DNA from: Oceanicola sp. S124
GTDB lineage: Bacteria; Pseudomonadota; Alphaproteobacteria; Rhodobacterales; Rhodobacteraceae
Reading direction: 5' to 3'
Length of the DNA stretch: 46,856 bases
Assembly (NCBI RefSeq): GCF_000220565.1
Contig: NZ_AFPM01000160.1
Location: forward strand, 1 to 46,856
In this document: piece by piece, positions 28,705-37,281 of the stretch
Layout of the letters: every line of letters starts with the position of its first letter
How positions within the stretch are numbered: position 1 is the stretch's first letter
Notes under the pieces: model-generated
The model's database searches: none
Told to the model about the DNA's origin: nothing
What the model saw: only the letters and a program-made list of their open reading frames with translations
Made by a program: the position numbers and the translations under genes

Positions 28705-29340
28705 TCAGCCTCGTCGGATATGGGTACTCCAATGCGCGTGTAGAGCTTCAATGTCGCCACTGGTCAGCAGCGACATCGCAAGATTCAGTTGGTCTTCTGA
28801 CCACTCCCACCACCGCAGTTCGAGCAGAAGCGCGACGAGACCGCTCTCAAACCGCTTCCGGATCTCCTTGGCCGGATGCCCGCCAACTATGGAGTAGGGC
28901 TCTACATCCCTCGTCACCACGGCGCGCGTTCCGATGACGGCACCATCGCCGATCTTTACGCCCGGCATGACGATGGCTTCGGAGCCAATCCACACGTCAT
29001 TGCCGATGATCGTGTCACCCGCTGGGCGGAACCCGTTCTCAGCGCCTTTGAATTCGGGCACGTCGGACATCCAGTAGAATGGGAACGTGCTAACCCAGTC
29101 GTATCTATGGCCCTGATTTCCCGCCATGATGAAGGCAGCGCCGGAACCTATCGAGCAGAAGCTCCCGATTATCAGGCGGTCAACGCCCTCGTCTGGCAAC
29201 AGATAGCGGGCACAGTCGTCGAAGCTATGGCCATGATAGTAGCCTGAGTAGTAGCTGAACCGTCCAACCAGAATGTTGGGGTTGGTGACCTGCTTGTCCA
29301 AGGTGACGCCCCGGAAAGGGCTCTCGAAGTAGTTTTGCAT
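28705..29340 (-). CDS. CatB-type chloramphenicol/xenobiotic O-acetyltransferase
   Basis: A 211-residue left-handed beta-helix acetyltransferase. It starts [14 protein letters not shown] and keeps the near-invariant CatB segments [40 protein letters not shown], the catalytic His in [26 protein letters not shown] and [16 protein letters not shown]. CatB enzymes acetylate chloramphenicol with acetyl-CoA; chromosomal members may serve other hydroxylated compounds. The start at 29340 is set by homology and AGAGG upstream; 13 extra upstream codons are rejected. No integron attC site was recognised beside it. A hairpin (CCCCTG/CAGGGG, about 29415-29436) lies upstream. Confidence 0.92.
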   Translation of the reverse strand: MQNYFESPFRGVTLDKQVTNPNILVGRFSYYSGYYHGHSFDDCARYLLPDEGVDRLIIGSFCSIGSGAAFIMAGNQGHRYDWVSTFPFYWMSDVPEFKGAENGFRPAGDTIIGNDVWIGSEAIVMPGVKIGDGAVIGTRAVVTRDVEPYSIVGGHPAKEIRKRFESGLVALLLELRWWEWSEDQLNLAMSLLTSGDIEALHAHWSTHIRRG

Positions 29341-29494
29341 TTTCAAACCTCTGAATGAATGGCTTGTGTCCGCATACACAAGCTGACCGCGACCGCCGGT
29401 GGCGGCGCGCTATTCCCCTGCGCTTTCGCACAGGGGCTTATTCAGATGGTTCGATCCGCAGACTTCATCGGGTTTTCAGCCTTTCACGCTTTAC

Positions 29495-29735
29495 CCGATG
29501 ATAGTCCTATAGTCCGGAGGCGCAAGTCGGGTCATCGGCAGCTTCGTCCACGTTCGGCACCCGGAAGAGCCGGTCGCGAAACTGGCCGGCACGATCGTCC
29601 AGTTGTCGAGGGCAAAGCGCGACAGCTTCTGCACCGGCAGGATACCGTCGGCCAAGTAGATCACATCGGCGGCTTGCGTCCAGCTCAGCCGGTCAATCGC
29701 CGCCTGGTCGCAGGGCACCTCGAGTTCTAAGGGCG
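29495..29735 (-). pseudogene. Phage tail/head structural protein fragment
   Basis: The minus strand reads PLELEVPCDQAAIDRLSWTQ, AADVIYLADGILPVQKLSRF and ALDNWTIVPASFATG, then by a frame change LFRVPNVDEAADD. The pattern of Trp-Thr-Gln-Ala/Ser-Ala-Asp-Val-x-Tyr, Pro-x-x-Lys-Leu-x-Arg and Asp/Asn-x-Trp is typical of a tail-region structural protein of tailed phages and phage-like particles. Only a middle segment of about 80 codons survives, with a frameshift and no start. It marks a lost prophage. Confidence 0.55.
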
Positions 29736-30219
29736 CCCCTTAGCCCCAAGCGTGCGCGTAGCGATGTCCATGTTATGATGTGTTTCAATGTTTAGCATTC
29801 AGGATGGAGGCAGCTCCGGCGACTTGACCCGAGCGCTCCACGTGCCTGACCGCAGCCTTGAGCGGCACTGAATGGACACGGCTCCGATGAGTTCGTGCGA
29901 AGCCCCCCGTCAGCTTTGCTGAGCGCGCCTAGGTGATGGGAACATCCGTACTGCATCGAACCGGCACCCTGTCGGCAGTCCACGCGTTGTGCGCGCACCA
30001 AAGCATGTTCCCGAAGGCCCTCAAGGGGGCGCTGCAGAGTGGCATCGGGGGTGAGAAACCAAGGCACCCGCCAGTGAGGTCGCCTTCGCTTGAGTGAAGC
30101 CCTAGGTTGATGTCGCCCCGTTGCCGAAGCCCCGCGCCCGCCCTGGTCATCGCGCAGCGCAGTTTCCAAAGACCGCCATTTGCAAAGATGCGTGAAAATG
30201 CGAAAATCTAATTCCACTA
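29736..30219. other. Intergenic, no gene supported
   Basis: About 480 bp between the phage fragment and the 99-bp inverted-repeat element. Short overlapping frames only; no domain and no ribosome site. Confidence 0.4.
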
Positions 30220-30318
30220 GGCTCAGGACCCATTGATTTGGTTGGGCGCTCGTGAGTCACCGCTCGTTTTCCAAAGCCTGAATCATGTCAACCAAACGAA
30301 ATCAATGGGTCCTGAGCC
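30220..30318. mobile_element. 99-bp MITE-like element with 20-bp terminal inverted repeats
   Basis: GGCTCAGGACCCATTGATTT at the left end recurs as an exact inverted copy at the right end. The two ends are flanked by TA on both sides (30218-30219 and 30319-30320), which fits the short target duplication of IS5/IS427-type elements. The inner bases next to each repeat also match once a 5-base gap is allowed. There is no room for a transposase, so it is either an internally deleted insertion sequence or a non-autonomous MITE. It sits about 100 bp downstream of the tctA stop. Confidence 0.75.
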
Positions 30319-30415
30319 TAAGCGGGTGCCGCCTTGCAACGCCCGCGTATTCTTGCCGGGTCTTTCGTGCAGCTCTGAAGTAATCGACTCGGTCATTGTG
30401 CTGGTCCCTGGTCGG

Positions 30416-31921
30416 TCAGGTCTCTTCTGGTTTTCGCGCATGGGCTACGTGCCGCCAGACCGTCCGGGCCAACGTGAAGGCGGCCAGTCCGAAGATCGCC
30501 AAGGCAATTGGGCGGTCGAATAGATAGCCGATCTCCCCATCCGCAAGAATGACGGTCTGACGGAACGACAGTTCGAAACTTGGGCCAAGGACGAAGCCGA
30601 TGATGAAGGTGACAAAGGAAAACTCGAGCGCTCGCATCAGGTAGCCGATCACCGCGAAGCCCACGACAAGAGGCAGGCCGAAGGTGCCGGAGGTCAAGAA
30701 GGCGCCGGTCAGGCAGACAAGGCCGATGGTTGGAAAGACGACCATGGCGGGTGCGCGGGCAGCAAAGGCAAAGACGCGCAGGCCGAAATAGCCCAGGATC
30801 AGGTTGGTGCCGTTGGCGATGACCATGGCGGCGAACATGGCATAGACCAGCCGCCCCTGTTCGGTCATCAGATGCGGCCCGGGCTGGATGCCGTGCACGA
30901 TGAAGGCGCCGAGGATCAGCGCGGCCGCCACGTTGCCGGGGATACCGAGCGCGAGCAGCGGGATGAAATTCGCGCCGACGACGGAAGAGTTAGCTGCCTC
31001 GGTAGCGGCGACGCCTTCGATATTGCCCTTGCCGAAGGACTTGGGGTCTTTGGAGGCGCGGATCGCCGCGTTGTATCCGATGAAAGCCGCCGCGCTGGAC
31101 CCGATGCCGGGTAGTGCGCCGATCCCGGTGCCGATGGCGGCCGAGCGCAGGATGGTGCGCAGGGTACCCCGATATTCGGCCCAGCTGAGGCGCTTGTCCT
31201 CGGGCCGTTCAGAGCTGAGCGGCAGATGGCTGTCGCCCGCCGCGCCACGCAGCATGACCAGCTGGCGCAGCACCTCGGCCATGGCCAGCACCCCGATGCC
31301 GACGGCAGAAATGGGCAGGCCATCCATCAGGTCAGGCATGCCGAAGATGAACCGGCTGGTGCCGCCTTCGGGGTCAAGTCCGACAGTGGCCAGAAGCAAC
31401 CCGAGGAAGGCCGCGATCAGGCCCTTAAACATCGACCGCCCCACAAGGCTGGCAATGATCGTGAGCGCGAAGACGATGACCGACAGCATTTCGGTCGGGC
31501 CCATCTTGATGGCGATCAGGGCCAAGGGCGCAGAGACGGCGAAGAGGACGAAATCGGACAGCGTGTCGCCGGTCACGGACGAAAACAGCGCCATTTTCAG
31601 TGCCTTCAACCCCTTGCCCTGTTTGGCCAGCGGGTGTCCGTCGAAGGCGGTTGCGGCCGCTTCGGGCGTGCCGGGGGTGTTCATCAGGATGGCCGAGACA
31701 GAACCGCCAACGGTGCCGCCCTTGTTGATCGAAACAAGGAACGCCAGCGCACCGACGGGCGTGAAATAGTAGGTCAGCGGCACGGCGATGGCGATCGCCG
31801 TCAATGCCGACAGGCCGGGGATCGCACCGAAGAACTGGCCGATGAAGACACCCGCGACGATCAGGACAAGCGTCTGAATGGTCAAAGCGTCCGAGAATGC
31901 AGTGATGACAGTTTCGAGCAT
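30416..31921 (-). CDS. tctA: Tripartite tricarboxylate transporter, large permease TctA
   Basis: A 501-residue polytopic membrane protein of the TctA family with about twelve hydrophobic segments. Family signatures present: FIGQFFGAIPGLSALTAIAI, AILMNTPGTPEAAATAFDGH, GIGALPGIGSSAAAFIGYNA, EGVAATEAANSSVVGANFIP and LALGIPGNVAAALILGA. It forms the secondary transport channel with TctB and takes substrate from TctC. Length is normal (about 500). Last gene of tctCBA, 21 bp after tctB. The substrate is a carboxylate, but which one is not visible in the sequence. Confidence 0.95.
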   Translation of the reverse strand: MLETVITAFSDALTIQTLVLIVAGVFIGQFFGAIPGLSALTAIAIAVPLTYYFTPVGALAFLVSINKGGTVGGSVSAILMNTPGTPEAAATAFDGHPLAKQGKGLKALKMALFSSVTGDTLSDFVLFAVSAPLALIAIKMGPTEMLSVIVFALTIIASLVGRSMFKGLIAAFLGLLLATVGLDPEGGTSRFIFGMPDLMDGLPISAVGIGVLAMAEVLRQLVMLRGAAGDSHLPLSSERPEDKRLSWAEYRGTLRTILRSAAIGTGIGALPGIGSSAAAFIGYNAAIRASKDPKSFGKGNIEGVAATEAANSSVVGANFIPLLALGIPGNVAAALILGAFIVHGIQPGPHLMTEQGRLVYAMFAAMVIANGTNLILGYFGLRVFAFAARAPAMVVFPTIGLVCLTGAFLTSGTFGLPLVVGFAVIGYLMRALEFSFVTFIIGFVLGPSFELSFRQTVILADGEIGYLFDRPIALAIFGLAAFTLARTVWRHVAHARKPEET

Positions 31922-31942
31922 GGCGATACCAGTTTGGGCAGG

Positions 31943-32392
31943 TCAGGGCAGCGGAATGCCCAGAAGGACTTCGAAAAAGCCCCAGAGCATGAGCGGCGGG
32001 CAAATGGCCATCAGCGCAATGGCCCACCATTTCCGTTGTCCCATGAAGATCGTCAGGGCACCGGTGATGAAGACGCCCCCGACAATGTATCCGACGGTCA
32101 GCATCAGCGTGACTGCGATGGCGAAAAGAACCAGCACGATAACGGTCAGCACCATCGATTTCGGATCTATCGGAGCCGGGCTTGTCCGGTCCGGTTCCAG
32201 AAAGAGCCGGTGCAGGCACATCAAGGCGCCCAGCGTTCCGATGAACCCGACCGCGACACGCGGCATCAGATCGGGCGCGACGGTGACGAAATCATTCGGT
32301 TCGACCCAGGCGGGAATGCCCCAGAGCCAGAGTCCGAGGGCCAGCAGCGTAACGCCGGCCCCCACGAGTGCTTCAAAGATGCGCAGGGTCAT
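31943..32392 (-). CDS. tctB: Tripartite tricarboxylate transporter, small permease TctB
   Basis: A 149-residue membrane protein with four hydrophobic segments, the normal topology and length of TctB, the small membrane partner of TctA. It begins MTLRIFEALVGAGVTLLALG and ends LMLWGFFEVLLGIPLP, both family-typical. The start is uncertain: the ATG at 32392 is used, but a TTG at 32404 overlaps the tctC stop as TTGA and would couple translation. Lies between tctC and tctA in the same operon. Confidence 0.88.
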   Translation of the reverse strand: MTLRIFEALVGAGVTLLALGLWLWGIPAWVEPNDFVTVAPDLMPRVAVGFIGTLGALMCLHRLFLEPDRTSPAPIDPKSMVLTVIVLVLFAIAVTLMLTVGYIVGGVFITGALTIFMGQRKWWAIALMAICPPLMLWGFFEVLLGIPLP

Positions 32393-32400
32393 CCGGGGTC

Positions 32401-33354
32401 TCAATTGCCAGCTGCGGCGATCAGCTTTTCATAGATGGCCGTCGAGGCCGCGACGTTCTCTCGCAGCTGGTCGGGCATCAGAACCTTGGAAGGAAAGCCC
32501 ATTTTGCTCTCAACCATCGACACGACCTCCGGCTTTTGGGCGCCAGCCGAGAATGCGTCATGGAGTGCCTGGAAAACCTCGTCAGGAATGCCTTTGGGCG
32601 CGAAGAACAGGAAGTAGGTGTCATCGCCGACATCATATCCCAAGTCTCTGAAGGTCGGCACGTCCGGTGAGTTCACCAGCCGTTCGTTCCCTGCGGCGGC
32701 AAGCACTTTGACATCGTCACCAAAGCGTTGGTGGATTCCGGCACTCCAGCCCATGTCCATGTGCCCACCCATGACGTCCTTCATGATCTCGGCGCCGCCT
32801 TTGGTCGGCACGACCTTCATCTCGTATCCGTCATGGGCAGAAATGTAGTTCATCATAAGGTTGACCGCCGGTGAAGAGGACCCGAACGAAACCTTCTGGC
32901 CAGACTTGCCGGCGGCGACAACATCTTCCCAGGTATTGAAGGGAGAGTCCTTTCCGACCACCACAGCGTTCTGAAGTGCCGCGGCCGACGTGAGGTAGTC
33001 AAACGTGTCGGCATCAAACTTCACGGTGTCGGACGCCAGCGGCGCATAGGAAAAGGTCGATGTGACGGCCATCCCGATCGTATAGCCATCGGGTGTCGCG
33101 TTCATCAGCTTCGTCGCGGCAACGACGCCACCACCACCGGGGACGTTTTCGATGACGACCGGCTGGCCAAGGGCTGCCTCGGCCTCCTTGCCAATCAGGC
33201 GGGCAAGCGTGTCGGCTCCGCCGCCTGCGCCGAATCCGACGAGAACCGTCACGGGCTTTTCGGGGAAATCGGCGAAGGCCGGGGTGGCCAGCAGGCCAAC
33301 GGTCAATACAGTCGCGACACGGCGCACTGCGCCTGTGAATTTCATTTGGGTCAT
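32401..33354 (-). CDS. tctC: Tripartite tricarboxylate transporter, periplasmic binding protein TctC
   Basis: A 317-residue exported protein. The signal peptide covers about residues 1-28 (VATVLTVGLLATPAFA), then the mature TctC start DFPEKPVTVLVGFGAGGGAD with the family carboxylate-binding loop GAGGGAD. Also present: GQPVVIENVPGGGGVVAA, NATPDGYTIGM and a YDVGDDTYFLFFAPKGIPDE region. Bug/TctC proteins bind organic acids such as citrate, other tricarboxylates or aromatic acids. Start ATG with AGGAGG upstream. First gene of the transporter operon, downstream of the LysR gene on the same strand, with a LysR-box-like site before it. Confidence 0.94.
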   Translation of the reverse strand: MTQMKFTGAVRRVATVLTVGLLATPAFADFPEKPVTVLVGFGAGGGADTLARLIGKEAEAALGQPVVIENVPGGGGVVAATKLMNATPDGYTIGMAVTSTFSYAPLASDTVKFDADTFDYLTSAAALQNAVVVGKDSPFNTWEDVVAAGKSGQKVSFGSSSPAVNLMMNYISAHDGYEMKVVPTKGGAEIMKDVMGGHMDMGWSAGIHQRFGDDVKVLAAAGNERLVNSPDVPTFRDLGYDVGDDTYFLFFAPKGIPDEVFQALHDAFSAGAQKPEVVSMVESKMGFPSKVLMPDQLRENVAASTAIYEKLIAAAGN

Positions 33355-33435
33355 TTCTTGCCTCCTCCTCGCAAGTGACCTCTACGGTAAGGCGGGCTTG
33401 CCGCAATACCGAAATACAGGTTCAACATGCCAGTT

Positions 33436-33450
33436 ATACATTAGCGCTAT
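33436..33450. promoter_or_regulatory. LysR-box-like site before tctC
   Basis: ATAC-N7-CTAT (T-N11-A) lies about 85 bp upstream of the tctC start and overlaps the LysR stop codon. A site of the same form (ATAT-N7-GTAT) stands between the LysR gene and the acyl-CoA ligase gene. Both resemble the ATAC-N7-GTAT consensus of CatR/BenM-type LysR regulators. The sequence is seen; binding is inferred. Confidence 0.45.
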
Positions 33451-34394
33451 AGCCAGCTGTCGTCGTGCAGGGCGACGTCGCTGGCGGGCCACCGCCCATC
33501 CCTGACGACCTCTCGCAAGACTTCAACGAGAATGAGGCGAACAGCGCGCACTGCGCCCGTCATGGGTCGGTTTCGAGGCCAGGTCAGCGATATGGTGCGC
33601 TTCGCTTCCGGCTCAACAATCTTCCAGGCGGCCAGGATGTTCATGCCCCACCGACTGTCCAGCAACGCCCAGTTCAGAATGGAATAGCCAAGCCCAGCTT
33701 CCAGCAATGAATAGAGCACGTGCAAACCGGTGATCTCGTAAGTTGTATTCAGCCGCACGCCCTGCGACGCGGCAAGCTCTTCGATGGCCCGGCGAAGAAC
33801 GACGCGTTTGTGGGTCTGAATGAGAGGATAGTCGGGCAACCTCCTCAGAGGAATTTCGCCGATGCGTGGTGATTTCCCGTCCCATTTTCCAACGAGATAT
33901 AGGTTCTCTTGAAATAGGGCGACGGATTCGAGGTTGGGCAGGTCGGCCGCATTCGGCACCAGCCCCAAGTCTCCACGCCCGGACGACATGATGTCGCCGC
34001 TCTCGAAACTCAGTCCCTCGACGATCCGCAGGTTCACGCGCGGCAGTTCCCGCGCGACGCGTTCATACATCGGTGCGGAGAGCAGATAGGCCGCGGTCAG
34101 CGGTAACGCGAGCAAGACCTCCCCGCTCGGACTGTCTTCGCCGCCGCTTACATCCGCAGTGGCCGCGTCCAGCTGCCTCAGGATCGCCTCGGCATGCTGG
34201 CCAAGCCGGATACCTGACGAGGTGGGCGTAACGCCCTTGTTGGTGCGTTCAAACAGCTTGACACCAAGTTCTGCCTCAAGCGCAGCGATATGACCTGAAA
34301 GCGCTGGCTGGGCCACATTCAGGCGTCTTGAAGCAGCGGAAAATCCACCCTCCCGCAGAACCGCTTCGAAATACTGAAGTTGCCTTGAGTTCAT
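33447..34394 (-). CDS. LysR-family regulator between transporter and acyl-CoA operon
   Basis: A 315-residue LysR protein. The winged helix-turn-helix is at residues 1-60 (MNSRQLQYFEAVLREGGFSA, RRLNVAQPALSGHIAALEAE), with a linker and effector domain (GDLGLVPNAADLPNLESVAL, LLEAGLGYSILNWALL). This is the Nac/Cbl-like arrangement. It is divergent from the acyl-CoA ligase operon and stands immediately upstream of tctCBA on the same strand, a typical position for a pathway-specific activator responding to the imported acid or its CoA ester. AGGGGAGAGG precedes the ATG. Confidence 0.9.
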   Translation of the reverse strand: MNSRQLQYFEAVLREGGFSAASRRLNVAQPALSGHIAALEAELGVKLFERTNKGVTPTSSGIRLGQHAEAILRQLDAATADVSGGEDSPSGEVLLALPLTAAYLLSAPMYERVARELPRVNLRIVEGLSFESGDIMSSGRGDLGLVPNAADLPNLESVALFQENLYLVGKWDGKSPRIGEIPLRRLPDYPLIQTHKRVVLRRAIEELAASQGVRLNTTYEITGLHVLYSLLEAGLGYSILNWALLDSRWGMNILAAWKIVEPEAKRTISLTWPRNRPMTGAVRAVRLILVEVLREVVRDGRWPASDVALHDDSWL

Positions 34395-34412
34395 AGCCTC
34401 TCCCCTCTCGCG

Positions 34413-34427
34413 ATATCAAAACCGTAT
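34413..34427. promoter_or_regulatory. LysR-box-like site in LysR/ligase divergent region
   Basis: ATAT-N7-GTAT with a T-N11-A core lies 19 bp before the LysR ATG and 80 bp before the ligase ATG. It pairs with the similar site in front of tctC, which supports one LysR protein controlling both arms. Confidence 0.45.
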
Positions 34428-34507
34428 AGAGGCCAGACGCAAACTGTTTTTCGGCAATAGCGAGGGTCAGGGATAGCTTGCGCTCAGAAATACTCGGGAG
34501 GAAACCG

Positions 34508-36058
34508 ATGAACTTGGGACGAGTCGTGCAGCGGTCTGCACGTTATTGGCCGAATGCCATGGCTGCCGTGGACAAGAACCGGCGGCTGACCTTTGCGCAG
34601 CTTGATGCAGAAACCAGCCGTCTGGCGACCGGCCTCATGGCCGCGGGTTTCCCGGCCGGGACACATGTCGCAATGCAGGCGCCGAACTGCGTCGAGATCC
34701 TTGCCACCGAGATTGCCTGTTACAAAGGAGCCTTCGTGAAGGTGCCCGTGAACGCGCGCCTTTCAGCGGAGGAATCCGTGCATGTCATCAATGACAGCCA
34801 CGCCGAGGTGGTAATCGCCGGACCGAAACACGCGGCTGACCTTGCAGAACGCCGGGACCAGATGCCCCGTCTGAAGAAGATCATCGCGATCTCGGGCGGT
34901 GCGGGAGATGTCCTCTACTCCGACATTCTTGAGCTTGGCAAAACCGGGTTCGACAGTCTTGAGACCCAGGACAGCGATCTTGCCGTTTTGCACTATACTT
35001 CAGGGTCCTCTGGTGTCCTGAAGGCAGCGATGCAGAGCTATGGCAACCGGGCCGCGCTGCTGCGCAAACAGCTTGTCCGACCTGGCGGGGGTGGCGGCAT
35101 TGGCGTGACCATGGGCCATGTCGGACCGATCACGCACGCCTCGGGCATGTCGATCCTGCCCACGCTCTACATGGGCGGATGCAATGTACTGTTTGACCGG
35201 TTTGACATCCCTGAGTTCCTGACAACAATTGAGAAAGAGCGGATCAACCGCATTTTCCTCGTCCCGACAATGGTTTCGCGCATCCTCGCCTCCGGCGAGG
35301 TTCCGAAACATGACCTGTCGAGCCTGAGCGACGTGATCTATGGTGCTGCGCCCATGGCCCCCTCGGTCGTCGCCGAGGCAATGGAGACCTTTGGTCCCAT
35401 CCTGGCGCAGGGCTATGGAGCAGGCGAGACGACCTCGACCATCACCATCCTGACCGCGCAGGACCATGTAGAGGCCCTTGCGGGTGACAGGTCCCGTCTT
35501 GCCAGCTGCGGCCGCAGTTACTTCGACAACGATGTCCGGATCCTGCGAGACGACGGCACCGAATGCGCGCTCGGCGAAGCCGGTGAGATCGTCGTGCGCG
35601 GGCCGGACGTCATGCAGGGGTACTGGGGTGCGCCGGAACTTTCGGAGGAAGTTCTGAAGGACGGGGCCTATCACACCGGCGACATCGCGACCCAGGATGA
35701 CGAGGGCTACATGTTCATCGTCGACCGCAAGAAGGACATGATCATCTCTGGCGGTTTCAACGTCTATCCGTCCGAGGTCGAAAAGGTTCTCTATAGCCAT
35801 CCTGCCGTCTTCGAAGTCGCAGTTGTCGGCGTGCCCGACCGCGAATGGGGAGAGGCTGTGAAGGCTGTCGTTGTGACCAAGGACGGCGCGGAGATCTCTC
35901 CGGACGGTCTTGAAACCTTCTGCCGCGACCATCTTCCCGGCTTCAAGCGCCCGCGCAGCTTCGATTTTGCGCAGGACCTGCCTCGAAACGCCAATGGAAA
36001 AATCGTGCGCCGCAAAGTGCGTGATGCCTACTGGGCCGATGCAGAGAGGAAAGTCTGA
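34508..36058 (+). CDS. AMP-forming acyl-CoA ligase
   Basis: A 516-residue member of the ANL superfamily, which activates a carboxylic acid to its CoA thioester via an acyl-AMP. Seen: the P-loop-like HYTSGSSGVLKAAMQSY (about 158-174, canonical YTSGTTGxPK with V-L-K here), QGYGAGETTSTITIL (A5-type motif), YHTGDIATQDDEGYMFIVDR (adenylate-binding Asp and hinge), KKDMIISGGFNVYPSEVE and the C-terminal catalytic Lys in NANGKIVRR. The Leu in place of Pro in the P-loop is unusual. The start at 34508 follows GGGAGGAAA. It shares one base with the dehydrogenase start (TGATG). The acid is unknown; a benzoate-like or branched acid fits the context. Confidence 0.9.
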   Translation: MNLGRVVQRSARYWPNAMAAVDKNRRLTFAQLDAETSRLATGLMAAGFPAGTHVAMQAPNCVEILATEIACYKGAFVKVPVNARLSAEESVHVINDSHAEVVIAGPKHAADLAERRDQMPRLKKIIAISGGAGDVLYSDILELGKTGFDSLETQDSDLAVLHYTSGSSGVLKAAMQSYGNRAALLRKQLVRPGGGGGIGVTMGHVGPITHASGMSILPTLYMGGCNVLFDRFDIPEFLTTIEKERINRIFLVPTMVSRILASGEVPKHDLSSLSDVIYGAAPMAPSVVAEAMETFGPILAQGYGAGETTSTITILTAQDHVEALAGDRSRLASCGRSYFDNDVRILRDDGTECALGEAGEIVVRGPDVMQGYWGAPELSEEVLKDGAYHTGDIATQDDEGYMFIVDRKKDMIISGGFNVYPSEVEKVLYSHPAVFEVAVVGVPDREWGEAVKAVVVTKDGAEISPDGLETFCRDHLPGFKRPRSFDFAQDLPRNANGKIVRRKVRDAYWADAERKV

Positions 36059-37281
36059 TGTCCATTGCCTTGAAGCCGGACGCGCGTGAAAAGGCGCGCA
36101 CCCGCGCGCTTACCGATTTCCGCGGCGGGGCGTCCGCCCTTGCTGCGGCCGAACCGCTGGTCGATTTCCTGACAGGCGAGATCGCGGAGTTCGAACATGA
36201 ACACGGGCTGGACTGGGACACGCCGGTCGATCACGACACCCTGCGCAGGGTATGGAAGATGTCCGCCGAACGTGGGTTCTATTCCTACCTGTTGCCCGGG
36301 GAGCTCGGCGGACAGGGGCTGTCAGTGGCCGATATTTGCGCGGTGCGGGAAGCTGCGCTGATGTCGGGGTCGGTGCTGGCCTCGCATGTGCTGGGTGACC
36401 TCTCGGGGCCGCCACGTGTGGGGCATCTGTTCAAGCAGGCCAGCTCCTATCAGATCGAGACCTTCCTCAAGCCGATCCAGACCGCCGACCTGGCCATCTG
36501 CTTTGCGCTGACCGAAGCCGGGGCTGGCTCTGACGCCGCGTCGATCAAGACACGCGCCGAGAAGACAGCCGGCGGATACCGTCTGAATGGCGTCAAGCGC
36601 TTCATCTCCGGCGGCAGTTTCGCCGATGCTGCAATAGTTCTGGCCGTGACCGATCCTGAGGTCGGACCGCGCGGTATATCGGCCTTCTTCGTCGACCTGC
36701 ATTCGGAGGGAGCGTCGAAGCGAAAGGACTACGAAGTCTTGTCCGGCAAGGGTGCCCATGCCGATCTGGTGTTCGACAACGTTCTGGTTCCCGAAGCGAA
36801 CCTGATCGGCGAGAAAGGCACCGGGTTCCGCCTCGGGATGGCGCGCATCTCGGTGAACCGGCTTCTTCATTGCTCGACCATGATGGGTTTTGCCCGGCTT
36901 GCGCTTGACCTGTCGATCGAACGAGCCGGGGGGCGGCAGCAATTTGGCCGCCCGATCGGGAGCTTCCAGGCGATCCAGCACATGCTGGCGGACATGGCGA
37001 CCGACCTATACGCTGGCCGCTCCATGATGTTCGATGCAGCGCGGCGGCTTGACGAGGGCCACGACATCCGCGCGGAGGCCTCGATGTGCAAGCTCTTCTG
37101 TGCCGAAAACGGTTTTCGGATCGCCGACCGGGCGATGCAGGTGCACGGCGGGGTCGGATTGCTCAAGGGCGGCCCGATCGAGTTCATCTTCCGCAACCTG
37201 CGCACCTTCCGGATTGTCACGGGCACGTCGGAGATCCAGAAGAACACGATTGCCAAAGCGTTGCTGGACCGGGTCAATTGA
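36058..37281 (+). CDS. Acyl-CoA dehydrogenase
   Basis: A 407-residue FAD-dependent acyl-CoA dehydrogenase that introduces a double bond into an acyl-CoA. The FAD/substrate motif CFALTEAGAGSDAASIKTRA is at about residues 150-169 and KRFISGGSFADAAIV follows. The C-terminal domain has RQQFGRPIGSFQAIQHMLAD, QVHGGVGLLKGGPIEFIFRN and the terminal RIVTGTSEIQKNTIAK. The usual catalytic Glu in the YGG-E or GTSEIQ neighbourhood cannot be fixed by eye; the family is variable there. Both ends overlap neighbouring genes by one base (TGATG), so the three genes form a tightly coupled operon with the ligase and CoA-transferase. Confidence 0.92.
   Translation: MSIALKPDAREKARTRALTDFRGGASALAAAEPLVDFLTGEIAEFEHEHGLDWDTPVDHDTLRRVWKMSAERGFYSYLLPGELGGQGLSVADICAVREAALMSGSVLASHVLGDLSGPPRVGHLFKQASSYQIETFLKPIQTADLAICFALTEAGAGSDAASIKTRAEKTAGGYRLNGVKRFISGGSFADAAIVLAVTDPEVGPRGISAFFVDLHSEGASKRKDYEVLSGKGAHADLVFDNVLVPEANLIGEKGTGFRLGMARISVNRLLHCSTMMGFARLALDLSIERAGGRQQFGRPIGSFQAIQHMLADMATDLYAGRSMMFDAARRLDEGHDIRAEASMCKLFCAENGFRIADRAMQVHGGVGLLKGGPIEFIFRNLRTFRIVTGTSEIQKNTIAKALLDRVN

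Noticed and set aside
28705..30320. Integron cassette origin of the catB-like gene
   Set aside because: No attC-type imperfect palindrome or neighbouring cassette was found. The hairpin near 29415 is too short, and the 30220 repeat is an IS-type end.
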